From: an uncultured Endomicrobiia bacterium
GTDB lineage: Bacteria; Elusimicrobiota; Endomicrobiia; DTEH01
DNA: 50,357 nucleotides
NCBI GenBank assembly: GCA_937936785.1
Contig: CALDDQ010000016.1
Location: 1 to 50,357 of the forward strand
Direction: 5' to 3'
Part shown: one piece after another, positions 1 through 9,584 of the stretch
Layout of the letters: the number at the start of each line of letters is the position of its first letter
How positions within the stretch are numbered: position 1 is the first letter of the stretch
Translations under genes and position numbers: made by a program
Notes under the pieces: generated by a model
What the model was told of the DNA's origin: nothing
Database searches by the model: none
Seen by the model: the letters and a program-made list of their open reading frames with translations, nothing else

Positions 1-1
1 A

Positions 2-364
2 CCAAAATCTGTTCCTAAAATTTTTAGAACAGGAATGACCGCAACGATCACCGTAGAAGCAAACAAAAAAGATGATGTTTTATTGTTACCTTCAGATGCA
101 ATAATAAAAAAAGACAGAAAAAGTTTTGTTAACATAAAAACTTCTGGAAAAAATAATTTTTCAAATAAAAACCGTAAAAAAAATGGGACTATTCAATTAC
201 ATGAAGTTGTTACTGGAATAGACACAGGCCAAAAGATAGAAATTGTTTCTGGAATAACGGAAGAAGATATTGTTTTAATCTCTGACACAGGAAAAGTTAG
301 CAGAACACCTGGCGGCAGAATGGCGGCAGGTATTCCAGGAATTTCTTCTACAAGACGAAGATGA
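2..364 (+). CDS. MacA-like periplasmic adaptor subunit, C-terminal part (5'-truncated by window edge)
   Basis: The reading frame is open from base 2, so only the last ~120 residues of the protein are present. The first in-frame ATG, at 35, is internal. The visible part carries the barrel/hairpin-return signature of efflux adaptor proteins: a stretch reading RTGMTATITVEA, then VLLLPSDAI, and later VVTGIDTGQKIEIVSGI. This is the membrane-proximal end of a MacA/HlyD-type adaptor, which links an inner-membrane ABC pump to an outer-membrane channel. The stop codon overlaps the start of macB by 4 bases (ATGA), so the two are translationally coupled, as expected of a MacAB pump. The C-terminus is Gly/Arg-rich. 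The family is confident; the substrate is unknown. Confidence 0.85.
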   Translation, partial: PKSVPKIFRTGMTATITVEANKKDDVLLLPSDAIIKKDRKSFVNIKTSGKNNFSNKNRKKNGTIQLHEVVTGIDTGQKIEIVSGITEEDIVLISDTGKVSRTPGGRMAAGIPGISSTRRR

Positions 365-2313
365 ACATTATAGAACTTAAAAATATAACAAAAAAATATT
401 CTATCGGAAAAATAACAGTTTTAGCATTAGAAAATATAAACTTAACCATACAACAAGGCAATTTTGTTGCAATAATGGGACATTCCGGTAGTGGAAAATC
501 TACATTATTAAACATTCTTGGATTATTAGACAAACCATCTTCCGGTTCATATTTACTTTCGGGAAAAGAAGTTTCAAAACTTTCTGATGACGAGCTGGCT
601 TTTGTAAGAAATGAACTTATGGGTTTTGTTTTTCAAAACTTTAATTTGTTATCCAGAATCTCCGCATTAGAAAATGTTGCTCTACCTAATATATACGCCA
701 CACATAAAACTAAAATTAATCCTTTAGATCTGTTGTCAAAAGTTGGACTCGCAGAAAGGACAAAACATAAACCAAACGAACTTTCCGGAGGACAACAACA
801 ACGGGTTGCAATTGCAAGATCGTTAATAAATAATCCGTTAATAATTTTTGCTGATGAACCTACTGGCAATTTGGATAGCAAATCTGCCCAAGAAATTATT
901 TCATTACTACAAGAACTTAATAATAGTGGAATAACAATTATTATGGTAACTCACGAACCTGACCTTGCTTCGGTTGCAAACCGAACAATTAAACTTCGTG
1001 ATGGCAAAATAATTTCTGATGACCGAGTTTCTTCTATAAAATGTTGTAACGAAAAAAATGGTATTATCAAAAACTTAGAACATCATAGTATCTTAAACTA
1101 TTCTAGAATTAAAGATTATTTTTCACAAGCACTACGTTCTTTGTTGTCTAACAAAACAAGATCTATTTTATCAATCTTAGGTGTTTTGGTAGGAGTAACC
1201 TGTTTAATTGCAATGTTAGCTTTAGGCAAAGGTGCACAGGAAGAAGTTAAGAAAAGTATTAGCAACCTTGGGTCAAACATTTTGGTAGTACGAGCAGGCG
1301 CTTTCCAAAGAGGTGGAATCACACTCGGAACTGGGACAAGAACACGGTTTACCTTGTTTGACGTTATTGAAACAAAAAAAATTCCAGGAGTAACAAATGT
1401 TGTCCCATACCTTTCTGCAAATAGTCAGGTATTGTATGGAAATAAAAATTGGAATACGCGAATTGTTGGAACAAATGTTGAATACCAAGAAATTAAAAAT
1501 TCTTTTCCTGAAACAGGCCGATTTTTTACTGAGACAGAAACCATACAAAGAACAAAAGTTGCTGTTATCGGAAAAACTGTTAAAGACCATCTTTTTGGTG
1601 ACAAAAATCCTATCGGCGAATTTATAAAAATTAGAAAAATTGATTTTCAGGTAATTGGTGTTTTGCCAGAAAAAGGTACTTCCGGATGGCAAAATTTAGA
1701 TGACCAGATACTTATCCCAATAAACACTGCAAAGTATCGTCTCATGGGAAGAGAATATATTGATTATATGGATGTTCAGGTAGAACAGGAACATCTTATG
1801 GAACTTACAGCTGGCCGTATAAAAAAACTTATCACACAACAACACCGTTTACCGCCAAATAAAGAAGATGAAATTGATATTCGTAACATGGCAGAACTTC
1901 AAGCAACAATTTCTTCCACAATGAAAACTTTTTCTTATCTGTTGGGCTCCATCGCATTTGTAAGTTTGTTAGTTGGAGGAATAGGCATAATGAACATTAT
2001 GCTTGTTTCTGTGACAGAACGTACTCGCGAAATCGGACTTAGAAAAGCTATCGGAGCAAACAACAAAGACATTTTGTTTCAGTTTATTATTGAATCTGTC
2101 ACAATATGTATTGTTGGTGGAATTATTGGAATTTTACTTGGAGTAACAATATCTTTTGCACTAGCAAAATTTGCTGGATGGTCAACAATGGTATCTGTTT
2201 CGTCAATAATTTTAGCTTTTACATTTTCTTCTTTAGTGGGATTCATTTTTGGACTTTGGCCTGCAAGAAAAGCTTCATTATTAAATCCTATAGAAGCATT
2301 GCGATACGAATAG
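361..2313 (+). CDS. macB: MacB-type ABC transporter, fused ATPase and permease
   Basis: This 650-residue protein is close to the usual length of MacB (about 650). The N-terminal ~230 residues form an ABC ATPase with Walker [10 protein letters not shown] (residues 40-48), a signature LSGGQQQR and Walker [13 protein letters not shown]. After a linker there is a first membrane helix (around residues 265-285), a large periplasmic MacB_PCD-type domain, and a C-terminal FtsX-like block of three helices that includes [28 protein letters not shown]. MacB is a mechanotransmission ABC protein that, with MacA and a TolC-like channel, exports peptides, lipopeptides or macrolides. It overlaps the adaptor gene by 4 bases. 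No outer-membrane channel gene is visible in the window, so it must lie elsewhere or upstream. Confidence 0.93.
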   Translation: MNIIELKNITKKYSIGKITVLALENINLTIQQGNFVAIMGHSGSGKSTLLNILGLLDKPSSGSYLLSGKEVSKLSDDELAFVRNELMGFVFQNFNLLSRISALENVALPNIYATHKTKINPLDLLSKVGLAERTKHKPNELSGGQQQRVAIARSLINNPLIIFADEPTGNLDSKSAQEIISLLQELNNSGITIIMVTHEPDLASVANRTIKLRDGKIISDDRVSSIKCCNEKNGIIKNLEHHSILNYSRIKDYFSQALRSLLSNKTRSILSILGVLVGVTCLIAMLALGKGAQEEVKKSISNLGSNILVVRAGAFQRGGITLGTGTRTRFTLFDVIETKKIPGVTNVVPYLSANSQVLYGNKNWNTRIVGTNVEYQEIKNSFPETGRFFTETETIQRTKVAVIGKTVKDHLFGDKNPIGEFIKIRKIDFQVIGVLPEKGTSGWQNLDDQILIPINTAKYRLMGREYIDYMDVQVEQEHLMELTAGRIKKLITQQHRLPPNKEDEIDIRNMAELQATISSTMKTFSYLLGSIAFVSLLVGGIGIMNIMLVSVTERTREIGLRKAIGANNKDILFQFIIESVTICIVGGIIGILLGVTISFALAKFAGWSTMVSVSSIILAFTFSSLVGFIFGLWPARKASLLNPIEALRYE

Positions 2314-2401
2314 CCTGCGTTTTATTTTTTTAAAAACGAAACTTATAATCATCCATAAGCATCAAAAATTATATAAAAATTTCATATTTAGAGGTAACAA
2401 A

Positions 2402-5008
2402 ATGAATCCGGATAAATTTACAATAAAATCACAAGAAATTTTGTTTAATTCACAACGGTTAGCTGAAAAGATGGCACATGCTGAACTTTTACCAGAACAT
2501 CTGCTTTATACCATATTAACCACACAAGATTCTGTTGCTACTGACATATTAAAAAAAATTGGTGTTAATATTTCAAAAATTATTTCCGAACTTGACTCAC
2601 AACTAAAATCACTTCCACAATTGCAAACAGAACACCATATGGTCTCTTCTTCAAGGTTGCAAAAAGTTTTAAACTTGGCAATAGATATAATGGTGCAACT
2701 TAAAGATGAATATATTTCAGTAGAACATTTGTTTGTAGCAATTTTAGATGAAGGCGGACCAGGAAGTAAAATTTTAAAACAATTCGGTGTTAAGAAAGAA
2801 AATATTTTAGAATCGTTAAAAACTATTCGTGGAAATCAGCGTGTCATAGACCAGAACCCTGAAGATAAATATAAACCATTAGAAAAATTCGGTAGAGATT
2901 TAACTTATCTTGCAAAATCTGGTAAACTTGATCCTGTAATAGGTCGGGATCAAGAAATTCGTCGTGCTATACAGGTTGTATCAAGAAAAACTAAAAACAA
3001 TCCTGTTTTGATTGGCGATCCTGGGGTTGGAAAAACTGCTATTGTAGAAGGTCTTGCTCAACGTATTGTACAAGGAGATGTCCCGGAAGGTTTAAAAAAT
3101 AAACGTATTATACAATTAGACTTATCATCTTTGCTTGCTGGGACAAAGTATAGAGGTGAGTTTGAAGAACGAATAAAAGCTGTGTTAAAAGAAATTACAG
3201 AATCTAATGGCGAAATAATTTTATTTATTGATGAATTGCACACTTTAGTTGGTGCAGGTGCAGCAGAAGGTGCAATTGATGCTTCTAACATTTTAAAACC
3301 TATGCTTGCCCGTGGTGAGTTAAAATGTATCGGTGCAACAACTGTTGATGAATATAGAAAATATATTGAAAAAGACAGGGCACTGGAAAGACGATTTCAA
3401 CCTATCTTGGTAGATGAACCAACTATAGAAGATACAATTTCCATCTTGCGTGGTTTAAAAGAACGATATGAAATTCATCATGGAATAAAAATTAAAGACG
3501 AAGCTATTGTAGCAGCAACAATTTTGTCCAATAGGTATATAACAGACAGATTTTTGCCTGATAAAGCAATTGATCTTATTGATGAAGCTGCAAGTAAACT
3601 TAGGATAGAAATTGATTCTATGCCTACAAATATAGATGATATTAGACGAAAAATTTTACAGTTAGAAATAGAAAAACAAGCAATAAAATCAGGCACTAGC
3701 ACTTTATCCTCTTCAGAAAAAGAAAATAAACAAAAAATTGAGGCTATAGACAAAACCATCTCTGACTTAAAAATAGAATTTGAAAAATTAAATTCTCAAT
3801 GGCAAAAAGAAAAAGAAATTATAACAAAAATTAAACTTGTAAAACAAGAATTAGAATCACTAAAACATAAAAAATTACAATCAGAACGTGAAGGAAACTT
3901 AACCCTGGCGGCAGAAATACAGTATGGCAAATTACCTCAGTTAGAAAAAGAATTAGAAAAATTAAACGCTCAACTTCTTGAAGTACAAAAAGATGGGCAT
4001 ATGTTAAAAGAAGAAGTAAGTGAAACAGATATTGCAGAAGTAATTTCAAAATGGACTGGTATTCCAGTAACAAAATTGGTCCAAACAGAAAAAGAACGGT
4101 TATTAGATATGGATAAATATCTAAAAAAATTTGTTATTGGTCAAGATGCTGCTATAGAAACTATTTCAAACTGTGTTCGCAGAGCAAGATCTGGTCTTTC
4201 AGAACCTAACCGTCCATTGGGCGTATTTTTATTTTTAGGACCAACAGGTGTTGGAAAAACTGAATTAGCAAAACGGTTGAGCGAATTTTTATTCTCTGAC
4301 CAAAAAAATTTAGTCCGTATTGATATGTCAGAATATATGGAAAAACATTCTGTATCACGACTTGTTGGTGCACCACCGGGATATGTAGGTTATGAAGAAG
4401 GCGGACAATTAACCGAAGCGGTTAGAAAAAAACCGTATTGTGTAGTATTGTTTGACGAAATTGAAAAGGCGCACCAGGAAGTTTTTAATATCCTGTTACA
4501 ACTTTTTGATGAAGGACGGTTAACTGATGGTAAAGGTAAAACTGTTGATTTCAAAAATACAGTAATTATTATGACATCAAACATCGCAACTGAAGTTATA
4601 ACTAACTTAGAAAATTCAAAAAATACTCGTTCTGAGCAGTTAAACCAATTTGTGCTTGATGAATTAAAAAAAGTTTTTAAACCAGAATTTTTAAACCGTA
4701 TTGATGAATTTATAATTTTTAACAAATTAACTTTGAAAGATGTAACAAAAATTGTAGATTTAAGATTGAAAGAAATTCAAGATAGACTTTCAACACAAAA
4801 AATTAAGCTAAATATATCTACCGAATTAAAAGAGTTTCTTGCAAAAACAGGTTTTGACCCGATATTTGGTGCAAGACCATTAAAACGTGTCATTGAACAA
4901 AAAATTTTAAATTTAATTTCAAAATCAATCTTGTCTGGCGAAATTGTGGAGAAAGATATTGTCAGTTTAGATATTGATTCAAAAAATCAAATCGTAATAA
5001 AAAAATAA
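2402..5008 (+). CDS. clpB: ATP-dependent disaggregase ClpB
   Basis: The 868-residue product has full-length ClpB architecture. It has an N-terminal Clp repeat domain (about 1-145) and a first AAA+ module with Walker A GDPGVGKT (around residue 205) and Walker [10 protein letters not shown] long charged coiled-coil middle domain follows (about 400-540). The second AAA+ module has Walker A GPTGVGKT (around 613) and [15 protein letters not shown]. The middle domain separates it from ClpA/ClpC. With DnaK it rescues aggregated proteins after stress. A GAGGTAA ribosome site precedes the ATG. I see no clear CIRCE or sigma-32-type element in the 88-base upstream gap, so heat-shock control is not evident. 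Confidence 0.95.
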   Translation: MNPDKFTIKSQEILFNSQRLAEKMAHAELLPEHLLYTILTTQDSVATDILKKIGVNISKIISELDSQLKSLPQLQTEHHMVSSSRLQKVLNLAIDIMVQLKDEYISVEHLFVAILDEGGPGSKILKQFGVKKENILESLKTIRGNQRVIDQNPEDKYKPLEKFGRDLTYLAKSGKLDPVIGRDQEIRRAIQVVSRKTKNNPVLIGDPGVGKTAIVEGLAQRIVQGDVPEGLKNKRIIQLDLSSLLAGTKYRGEFEERIKAVLKEITESNGEIILFIDELHTLVGAGAAEGAIDASNILKPMLARGELKCIGATTVDEYRKYIEKDRALERRFQPILVDEPTIEDTISILRGLKERYEIHHGIKIKDEAIVAATILSNRYITDRFLPDKAIDLIDEAASKLRIEIDSMPTNIDDIRRKILQLEIEKQAIKSGTSTLSSSEKENKQKIEAIDKTISDLKIEFEKLNSQWQKEKEIITKIKLVKQELESLKHKKLQSEREGNLTLAAEIQYGKLPQLEKELEKLNAQLLEVQKDGHMLKEEVSETDIAEVISKWTGIPVTKLVQTEKERLLDMDKYLKKFVIGQDAAIETISNCVRRARSGLSEPNRPLGVFLFLGPTGVGKTELAKRLSEFLFSDQKNLVRIDMSEYMEKHSVSRLVGAPPGYVGYEEGGQLTEAVRKKPYCVVLFDEIEKAHQEVFNILLQLFDEGRLTDGKGKTVDFKNTVIIMTSNIATEVITNLENSKNTRSEQLNQFVLDELKKVFKPEFLNRIDEFIIFNKLTLKDVTKIVDLRLKEIQDRLSTQKIKLNISTELKEFLAKTGFDPIFGARPLKRVIEQKILNLISKSILSGEIVEKDIVSLDIDSKNQIVIKK

Positions 5009-5090
5009 ATTTTTATGTATTATTGAAAATTAAAAAAAGTTATTGTATTATTTAAGAAGTAATATCAAACTTCTAAGGAGGTTAAAAAAT

Positions 5091-5330
5091 ATGGGTGCTT
5101 TAATTGCTGGTGTAATAACATTATTAATCGGTATCGCAGGAATTACACGATGGGGTGTTGCGGTGATAAATTTTTTGAAAGGTTCTGTGCCATTGATGTT
5201 GGTATTTGGTGGACTGTTGGCAGTTATTGCCGGGATAACTTCAATAAAAGATGCTGCTGAAGCAAAAAAGTTGGAAAAAGAAGCTGAAGAAGAAACTGCA
5301 AAAGAAAAAGAACAAGAAGAAAAAAAATAA
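5091..5330 (+). CDS. small two-helix membrane protein with a charged tail
   Basis: The start at 5091 is chosen because a perfect AAGGAGG lies at 5075-5081, nine bases upstream. An in-frame start at 5043 would put the ribosome site inside the gene. The 79-residue product has two hydrophobic segments (about residues 2-20 and 31-48). A strongly charged, probably helical tail rich in Lys and Glu follows and ends in EEKK. It stands alone between clpB and thiL. No family is recognised. The topology suggests an inner-membrane protein with a cytoplasmic coiled tail. The strong ribosome site suggests it is well expressed. Confidence 0.75.
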   Translation: MGALIAGVITLLIGIAGITRWGVAVINFLKGSVPLMLVFGGLLAVIAGITSIKDAAEAKKLEKEAEEETAKEKEQEEKK

Positions 5331-5401
5331 CGTTTTTTGTAAGAAAAAAAAATTTTTTTTCAAAAATCTGTTAGTAACAATATTTGTTGTGAACTGTTTT
5401 T

Positions 5402-6448
5402 ATGTTAAATAAAAGGTCTTTGTTTAATTTTTCAGAGTTTGAGTTAATAGAAATTTTTAGTAAAAAATCTTGCCTAAAAAATAGTCACAAAATAATAGTT
5501 CCTCCTGGAGACGATGCTTTTGTTGGAAAAATTGGTGATACTATGACCGTTGTTACAACAGATACTTTAACAGAAAATACTGATTTTAAGATATCGTGGT
5601 ATAAAAAATTTTTTTATGCTAAACACTTCAATTTAAATTATAAACAACTTGGGATAAAACTTGCCAGAATAAATTTGTCTGATTTGTTTTCAATGGGTGC
5701 AGTAGAACCGTTATGGGCTGTTGGAACCTTTATATTAAACTCGTCCGTTTCAAAAAAAAATGTTTTAGATATTTTTTACTCAATTAAAAATGAATTAAAA
5801 AAATATAACTGTCATATTGTTGGAGGAGATATTTCAAAAAGTAAAGAATTGTCTTTTTCACTAACACTAATCGGTTTGTTAAAAAAATATAAAAAACCGA
5901 TTCAACGTAATACGTTTAATATTGGTGATTATATTTGCGTAACAGGAACACTTGGAGATTCTTTTGCAGGATTAAAAATTTTGCAAAATCCAAAATATAT
6001 GAAATATTCAAAATTAAAAGATATAAAATATTTAGTTAACAGACATCTTTACCCAACAATAAATTATAAAAACATATCTCCAATTATGTCTTATATTACA
6101 AGTTTAACGGATATTTCTGATGGACTATATAAAAACTTAGAACTAATGACAACTTCAAGAAAAGATGTTGTAATAAAAATTGATTTAAATAAAATTCCTG
6201 TATCAAACCAATTAAAAAATTTCTGTATTAAAAATCACTTAAATTATCACCAAATTGCAATTTCCGGTGGAGAAGATTACGAGTTTTTGTTTACCATAAG
6301 TCCTTATTACATAAACAGAATAAAAAATAAAAAAAACGTTTCTGTAATTGGACAAATAACTGCTAATACTAATAAATCAACAAATCAAATCAAAATAGAA
6401 AATTTATGTTCAAATATTTCTTTTAAAAGCTATGATCACTTTATTTAA
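5402..6448 (+). CDS. thiL: thiamine-monophosphate kinase
   Basis: The 348-residue product has the ThiL pattern of the AIR-synthase/PurM-like kinase superfamily. An N-terminal PPGDDAFVG metal-nucleotide motif is followed by TTDTLTENTDF, then LGIKLARINLSDLFSMGAVEP, VGGDISKS, TDISDGL and the C-terminal SGGEDYEFLFT. ThiL phosphorylates thiamine monophosphate to thiamine diphosphate, the active cofactor. The last base of the gene abuts the tsaE start with no gap, so thiL-tsaE-tsaB form one transcription unit. The gene is very Lys/Asn-rich, as are its neighbours. The same window encodes a YjbQ-family protein (49.3 kb), a family linked to thiamine phosphate formation. Confidence 0.92.
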   Translation: MLNKRSLFNFSEFELIEIFSKKSCLKNSHKIIVPPGDDAFVGKIGDTMTVVTTDTLTENTDFKISWYKKFFYAKHFNLNYKQLGIKLARINLSDLFSMGAVEPLWAVGTFILNSSVSKKNVLDIFYSIKNELKKYNCHIVGGDISKSKELSFSLTLIGLLKKYKKPIQRNTFNIGDYICVTGTLGDSFAGLKILQNPKYMKYSKLKDIKYLVNRHLYPTINYKNISPIMSYITSLTDISDGLYKNLELMTTSRKDVVIKIDLNKIPVSNQLKNFCIKNHLNYHQIAISGGEDYEFLFTISPYYINRIKNKKNVSVIGQITANTNKSTNQIKIENLCSNISFKSYDHFI

Positions 6449-6961
6449 ATGAAAAAAAATACTAAAATATATAGTACAATAAGCGTTAATGAGTTACAAA
6501 CCATATTTTTTGGACAAAAATTAACAAAAAAATGTCTCAGTAGCAAAAATAAACATATAATATTTCTTCTAACAGGGCCTCTTGGCGCTGGCAAAACACA
6601 ACTTGTAAAAGGTGTTGCAAAAACTATTGGTATAAACCCTAAAAAAATTAACAGTCCCACTTTCATTTTTATTACACAACATAATGGAAAAAAATGTATT
6701 TTGTACCATATGGACTTTTATCGAATTGAAAAAAAGTTTTTATCTGAAATATTATTAGACCATATTAAAGAAATTCAGTTATATAAAAAAAATAAAACTA
6801 TCACTTGTATAGAGTGGGCAAACAAAATTGATCAAAAAAAATATTATTACTTTTTTAAGACACACACAGATGTTGATTTCTACACAATTGATATTAAAAT
6901 TTTAAATAACAAATCTCGTAAAATTGTAGTAAAAAAGAATGAAAACAAAAAATACTTATAA
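6449..6961 (+). CDS. tsaE: tRNA t6A biosynthesis ATPase TsaE
   Basis: The 170-residue protein carries the TsaE-specific P-loop GPLGAGKT (residues 43-50), then SPTFIF, a central HMDFYRIE and ITCIEWANKI near the end. TsaE is the ATPase that cycles the TsaB-TsaD-TsaE complex, which installs threonylcarbamoyl-adenosine at position 37 of ANN-decoding tRNAs. It follows thiL directly and overlaps tsaB by 23 bases, so translation is coupled with its functional partner. TsaC and TsaD are not in the window. Confidence 0.93.
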   Translation: MKKNTKIYSTISVNELQTIFFGQKLTKKCLSSKNKHIIFLLTGPLGAGKTQLVKGVAKTIGINPKKINSPTFIFITQHNGKKCILYHMDFYRIEKKFLSEILLDHIKEIQLYKKNKTITCIEWANKIDQKKYYYFFKTHTDVDFYTIDIKILNNKSRKIVVKKNENKKYL

Positions 6962-7619
6962 CAACAAAATTATTTTGTCTGTTGACACTTCAGCAAAAAA
7001 TTTATCTTTAGCTTTATTAAAAAATAACAAAATTTTAGAAACACAACTTGTCACAGAAAATCCTGATTATGCAACATATTTAATTCCAAAACTTGATTTT
7101 TTACTAAAAAAAACAAAAACTTCTTTATCAGAAATATCTATTATAGGATGTAACATTGGTCCTGGAAGTTTTACTGGATTGCGGGTTGGGCTTAGTTTTA
7201 TAAGAACACTTGCAACAGAATTAAAAATAAAAATTTTTCAGACAAATTCGTTTTATATCTGTCTTGAAACTTTTTTAAGTTTAAATTTAATTTCAAAAAA
7301 TTTTTGTTCCGTTATAGTTTTGTTGCCTGCAGTAAGGACAGAAGTATACTATAAAAAATTTATTTTGAAAAATAATTATATAATAAAATCTTATAAAGAA
7401 ACTTGTTTAAAAATTCACGAACTAAAATTTTCTAAAAAAGATTTTGTTATAGGAAATATAGAAGACAATAACATTCTAGAAAATTTACAAAAGAAAAATT
7501 TTTTTAAAATTTCTCCTTCAGCAAAAGGTATAATAAAAATTTTTCAGAAAAGCAATTTTTTCAACTTTACCACAGCAAAAAAACTTTCTCCTCTATACAT
7601 TAGACATACTTATTATTAA
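6939..7619 (+). CDS. tsaB: tRNA t6A biosynthesis scaffold TsaB
   Basis: The 226-residue product starts with ILSVDTSAKNLSLALL and has the family hallmark GPGSFTGLRVGLSF near residue 75. This is the ASKHA-fold pattern of TsaB (YeaZ), the inactive paralogue that heterodimerises with TsaD. The start lies inside tsaE in another frame, and no alternative downstream ATG preserves the first beta strand. The C-terminal half is poorly conserved, as usual for the family. Together with tsaE it supplies two of the four bacterial t6A proteins. Confidence 0.9.
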   Translation: MKTKNTYNNKIILSVDTSAKNLSLALLKNNKILETQLVTENPDYATYLIPKLDFLLKKTKTSLSEISIIGCNIGPGSFTGLRVGLSFIRTLATELKIKIFQTNSFYICLETFLSLNLISKNFCSVIVLLPAVRTEVYYKKFILKNNYIIKSYKETCLKIHELKFSKKDFVIGNIEDNNILENLQKKNFFKISPSAKGIIKIFQKSNFFNFTTAKKLSPLYIRHTYY

Positions 7620-7706
7620 ACATTAAATAGTTTAAATTTTATTAACTCATATTTTTTATGCACCTAACAAAAGTCAAAAATAGTAAAAAATAATTTTAAC
7701 AACCTA

Positions 7707-7736
7707 TTGACAAAAGATGGTAAAATATAGTAAATA
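7707..7736 (+). promoter_or_regulatory. putative sigma70-type promoter upstream of the HTH gene
   Basis: A perfect TTGACA (7707-7712) is followed after 18 bases by TAAATA (7731-7736), 40 bases before the ATG at 7777. It sits in the 157-base gap after tsaB. The -10 assignment is the weaker half, as the region is very A+T-rich. Confidence 0.5.
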
Positions 7737-7776
7737 TTAGTTAGAACAAAAACTAAATGGTAATATTTGGAATACA

Positions 7777-8043
7777 ATGGAAAACAAGAACATAGATCAA
7801 CAACCTGATTTAAAACAGAAAGAAATAATGAACGTAAAGGAAGTGTGTAGTTATTTAGGTATAGGTAAATCAAAAATTTATCAGTTAATAAAACAAAAAA
7901 AAATTCCTGCATCTAAAATTGGCAGACAATATAGGTTTTCAAAATCAGTAATTGACTCATGGTTAAAAGAAGCATTGATTACAAAAGAAGAGTTTCAGTA
8001 TTCGTTAGAAAAACTGTTAAAAAAAAATAATTCTGAGAAATAA
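7777..8043 (+). CDS. excisionase-family helix-turn-helix protein
   Basis: The 88-residue protein contains a MerR-like HTH_17 domain of the excisionase type over residues ~18-65: MNVKEVCSYLGIGKSKIYQLI, then IPASKIGRQYRFSKSVIDSWL. Proteins of this size bind DNA as small architectural or regulatory factors. They occur in mobile elements but are also common as chromosomal singletons. No integrase is nearby, so a mobile-element role is unsupported. A second in-frame ATG at 7828 sits exactly at the start of the domain. The ATG at 7777 is preferred because the promoter-to-start spacing is normal. kamA follows 17 bases later and may be co-transcribed. Confidence 0.8.
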   Translation: MENKNIDQQPDLKQKEIMNVKEVCSYLGIGKSKIYQLIKQKKIPASKIGRQYRFSKSVIDSWLKEALITKEEFQYSLEKLLKKNNSEK

Positions 8044-8060
8044 TAAAATTTTTATTGAAA

Positions 8061-9233
8061 ATGAAATCTGAAAACCGAACAGAACATAAACTTACCGATA
8101 ACAACTATAACAGCGCTTCAACAAATTCAAACATTTCTTATGTTCAACAAGAAAAATATAAATTTTTAGAATACCAATATTCGGACTGGCATTGGCAACT
8201 TAGAAATAAAATAAAAAATTTGGAACATCTATCAAAACATCTTAATTTGACCACAGAAGAACAACGTGGAATTGTTCATACTAAATTTAAATTCTCAATC
8301 ACACCATACCTTTTATCAATAATGGACAAAGAAAATGAAAATTGTCCAATAAGAAAACAGTTTATTCCAACAATTGATGAAATAAAAGTTACTCCTGAAG
8401 AAATGTTAGACCCGTGTGCAGAAGATGAAAATATGCCGACTACAGGATTAATTCACCGTTATCCAGATAGGGTTTTGTTAATTTTAACTGATCACTGTGC
8501 ATCATACTGTAGATTTTGTACTAGAAAACGTCTCGTAGGACAACAAGAACATACTATGTCAACAGGAGAATTTTTTCTTGCACTTGATTACATAAAAAAA
8601 CATCCTCAAATACGTGATGTATTATTATCAGGCGGAGATCCACTAACACTTTCTGATGAAAAGTTAGAATTTTATTTAAAAAATATTAGAAAAATAAACC
8701 ATATTGAAATTATCCGAATAGGAACCAGAATACCGGTTTCTTTACCACAACGTATCACACCTAAACTTTGTAATATGTTAAAAAAATATAATCCACTTTT
8801 TATAAATTTGCACATTAATCATCCAAAAGAACTTGCAACACAAACTAAATCTGCCTGTAATCTTCTGGCAGATGCTGGATTTCCTTTAGGATCACAAACT
8901 GTTTTATTAAAAGGAATTAATGATAAACAAAACATTTTAACCTCGCTATTTCACGAAATGTTAAAATTAAGAATACGACCTTATTATTTATACCAGTGTG
9001 ATATTGCAAAAGGTACTTCTCATTTTAGAACTCATGTTTCGTTTGGATTAAAAGTTATAGAAAACTTACGCGGATTTACTTCTGGAATAGCAATTCCAAC
9101 TTTTGTTATTGACACACCTGGGGGTGGTGGAAAAATTCCGTTATCACCTGATTATGTAATATCAAAATCAAGAAATAGTATTATAGTAAAAAACTATGAA
9201 CAAAAAGTTTTTGTGTATCCTGAAATAAAATAA
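8061..9233 (+). CDS. kamA: L-lysine 2,3-aminomutase (radical SAM, PLP)
   Basis: The 390-residue protein has the radical SAM motif CASYCRFC (Cys146, 150, 153), LLSGGDPL, the GTRIPVSLPQRIT block, YLYQCDIAKGTSHFRT and VIDTPGGGGKIPL. The family converts L-lysine to L-beta-lysine. Both aspartates expected to bind the lysine epsilon-amino group (in the QCD and VID motifs) are present, which favours lysine over glutamate as substrate. The length and PLP motifs favour KamA over the shorter EF-P-modifying EpmB. The product could feed lysine fermentation or make beta-lysine osmolyte. No other lysine-fermentation gene is in the window. ATG 8061 is preferred to an in-frame TTG six bases upstream. Confidence 0.9.
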   Translation: MKSENRTEHKLTDNNYNSASTNSNISYVQQEKYKFLEYQYSDWHWQLRNKIKNLEHLSKHLNLTTEEQRGIVHTKFKFSITPYLLSIMDKENENCPIRKQFIPTIDEIKVTPEEMLDPCAEDENMPTTGLIHRYPDRVLLILTDHCASYCRFCTRKRLVGQQEHTMSTGEFFLALDYIKKHPQIRDVLLSGGDPLTLSDEKLEFYLKNIRKINHIEIIRIGTRIPVSLPQRITPKLCNMLKKYNPLFINLHINHPKELATQTKSACNLLADAGFPLGSQTVLLKGINDKQNILTSLFHEMLKLRIRPYYLYQCDIAKGTSHFRTHVSFGLKVIENLRGFTSGIAIPTFVIDTPGGGGKIPLSPDYVISKSRNSIIVKNYEQKVFVYPEIK

Positions 9234-9268
9234 TATTTAAAAAAATCTAATCAAGGAGGATAAAAAAA

Positions 9269-9517
9269 ATGGCAGAAAAAGTTGCAAAAGTAGGAGTAAA
9301 GAAACAAGATGGTTATCTATACTTTGTAGACAAAGCAGGTGATGTTTCTAGAGCAAAAATGGCACGAGCAGGGAAAAAAGGTGGAAAACCAGAAAAAGTT
9401 GCAAAAGTAGGAGTAAAGAAAGAAGAAGGTTACTTATATTTCATAGACAAAGCAGGCGATATTTCCAGAGCAAAAATGGTTCGCAAAGGGAAAAAAACTA
9501 AAAAAGGAAAAAAATAA
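9269..9517 (+). CDS. basic miniprotein made of two tandem repeats
   Basis: The 82-residue protein is two near-identical ~40-residue units. Each reads EKVAKVGVKK, then GYLYF-DKAGD-SRAKM, then a Lys/Gly-rich linker. The second unit ends in a poly-Lys tail (KKGKKTKKGKK). A ~31-base stretch at the start of each unit (around 9274 and 9392) is identical in DNA, so the duplication is recent or under strong constraint. AAGGAGGA stands 7 bases before the ATG, one of the best ribosome sites in the window, implying high expression. The very basic composition suggests binding to nucleic acid, possibly a nucleoid or ribosome-associated protein. That is inference; I do not recognise a characterised family. 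Confidence 0.8.
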   Translation: MAEKVAKVGVKKQDGYLYFVDKAGDVSRAKMARAGKKGGKPEKVAKVGVKKEEGYLYFIDKAGDISRAKMVRKGKKTKKGKK

Positions 9518-9551
9518 GTAATTAAATTTCTTACCCAAACTACTCGGTATT

Positions 9552-9584
9552 TAGCGGGTGACAATATAAAATTGTTGCCCGCTA
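9552..9584 (+). other. 14-bp stem-loop in the gap after the miniprotein gene
   Basis: Two 14-base arms (9552-9565 and 9571-9584) pair fully in RNA, counting two G-U wobbles next to each other, around a 5-base loop. The arms include GCGGG/CCCGC, very G+C-rich for this genome. No U-run follows, so it is not a standard intrinsic terminator. It may be an mRNA 3'-end stabiliser, a small RNA or part of a leader for the next gene 90 bases downstream. Confidence 0.55.

Noticed and set aside
1273-1692. 139-residue minus-strand frame
   Set aside because: Antisense shadow of macB, low-complexity Phe/Ser/Cys text and no start signals.
5043-5090. Upstream ATG extending the small membrane protein
   Set aside because: The AAGGAGG ribosome site would fall inside the gene. 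The added residues are not hydrophobic and break the first helix.
7777-8043. Excisionase of an integrated element
   Set aside because: No integrase, att-like repeat or phage gene is nearby.
8055-8060. TTG start for kamA two codons upstream
   Set aside because: An ATG follows immediately and neither has a better ribosome site.
8061-9233. EF-P lysyl-lysine aminomutase (EpmB) or glutamate 2,3-aminomutase instead of KamA
   Set aside because: Length and the PLP/PGGGGK region fit KamA, and both lysine-binding aspartates are conserved.
9273-9425. CRISPR-like direct repeat
   Set aside because: Only two copies, both in frame inside one gene as protein repeats. No CRISPR array or cas gene is present in the window.
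9552-9584. Hairpin as an intrinsic terminator
   Set aside because: No U-run follows the stem.
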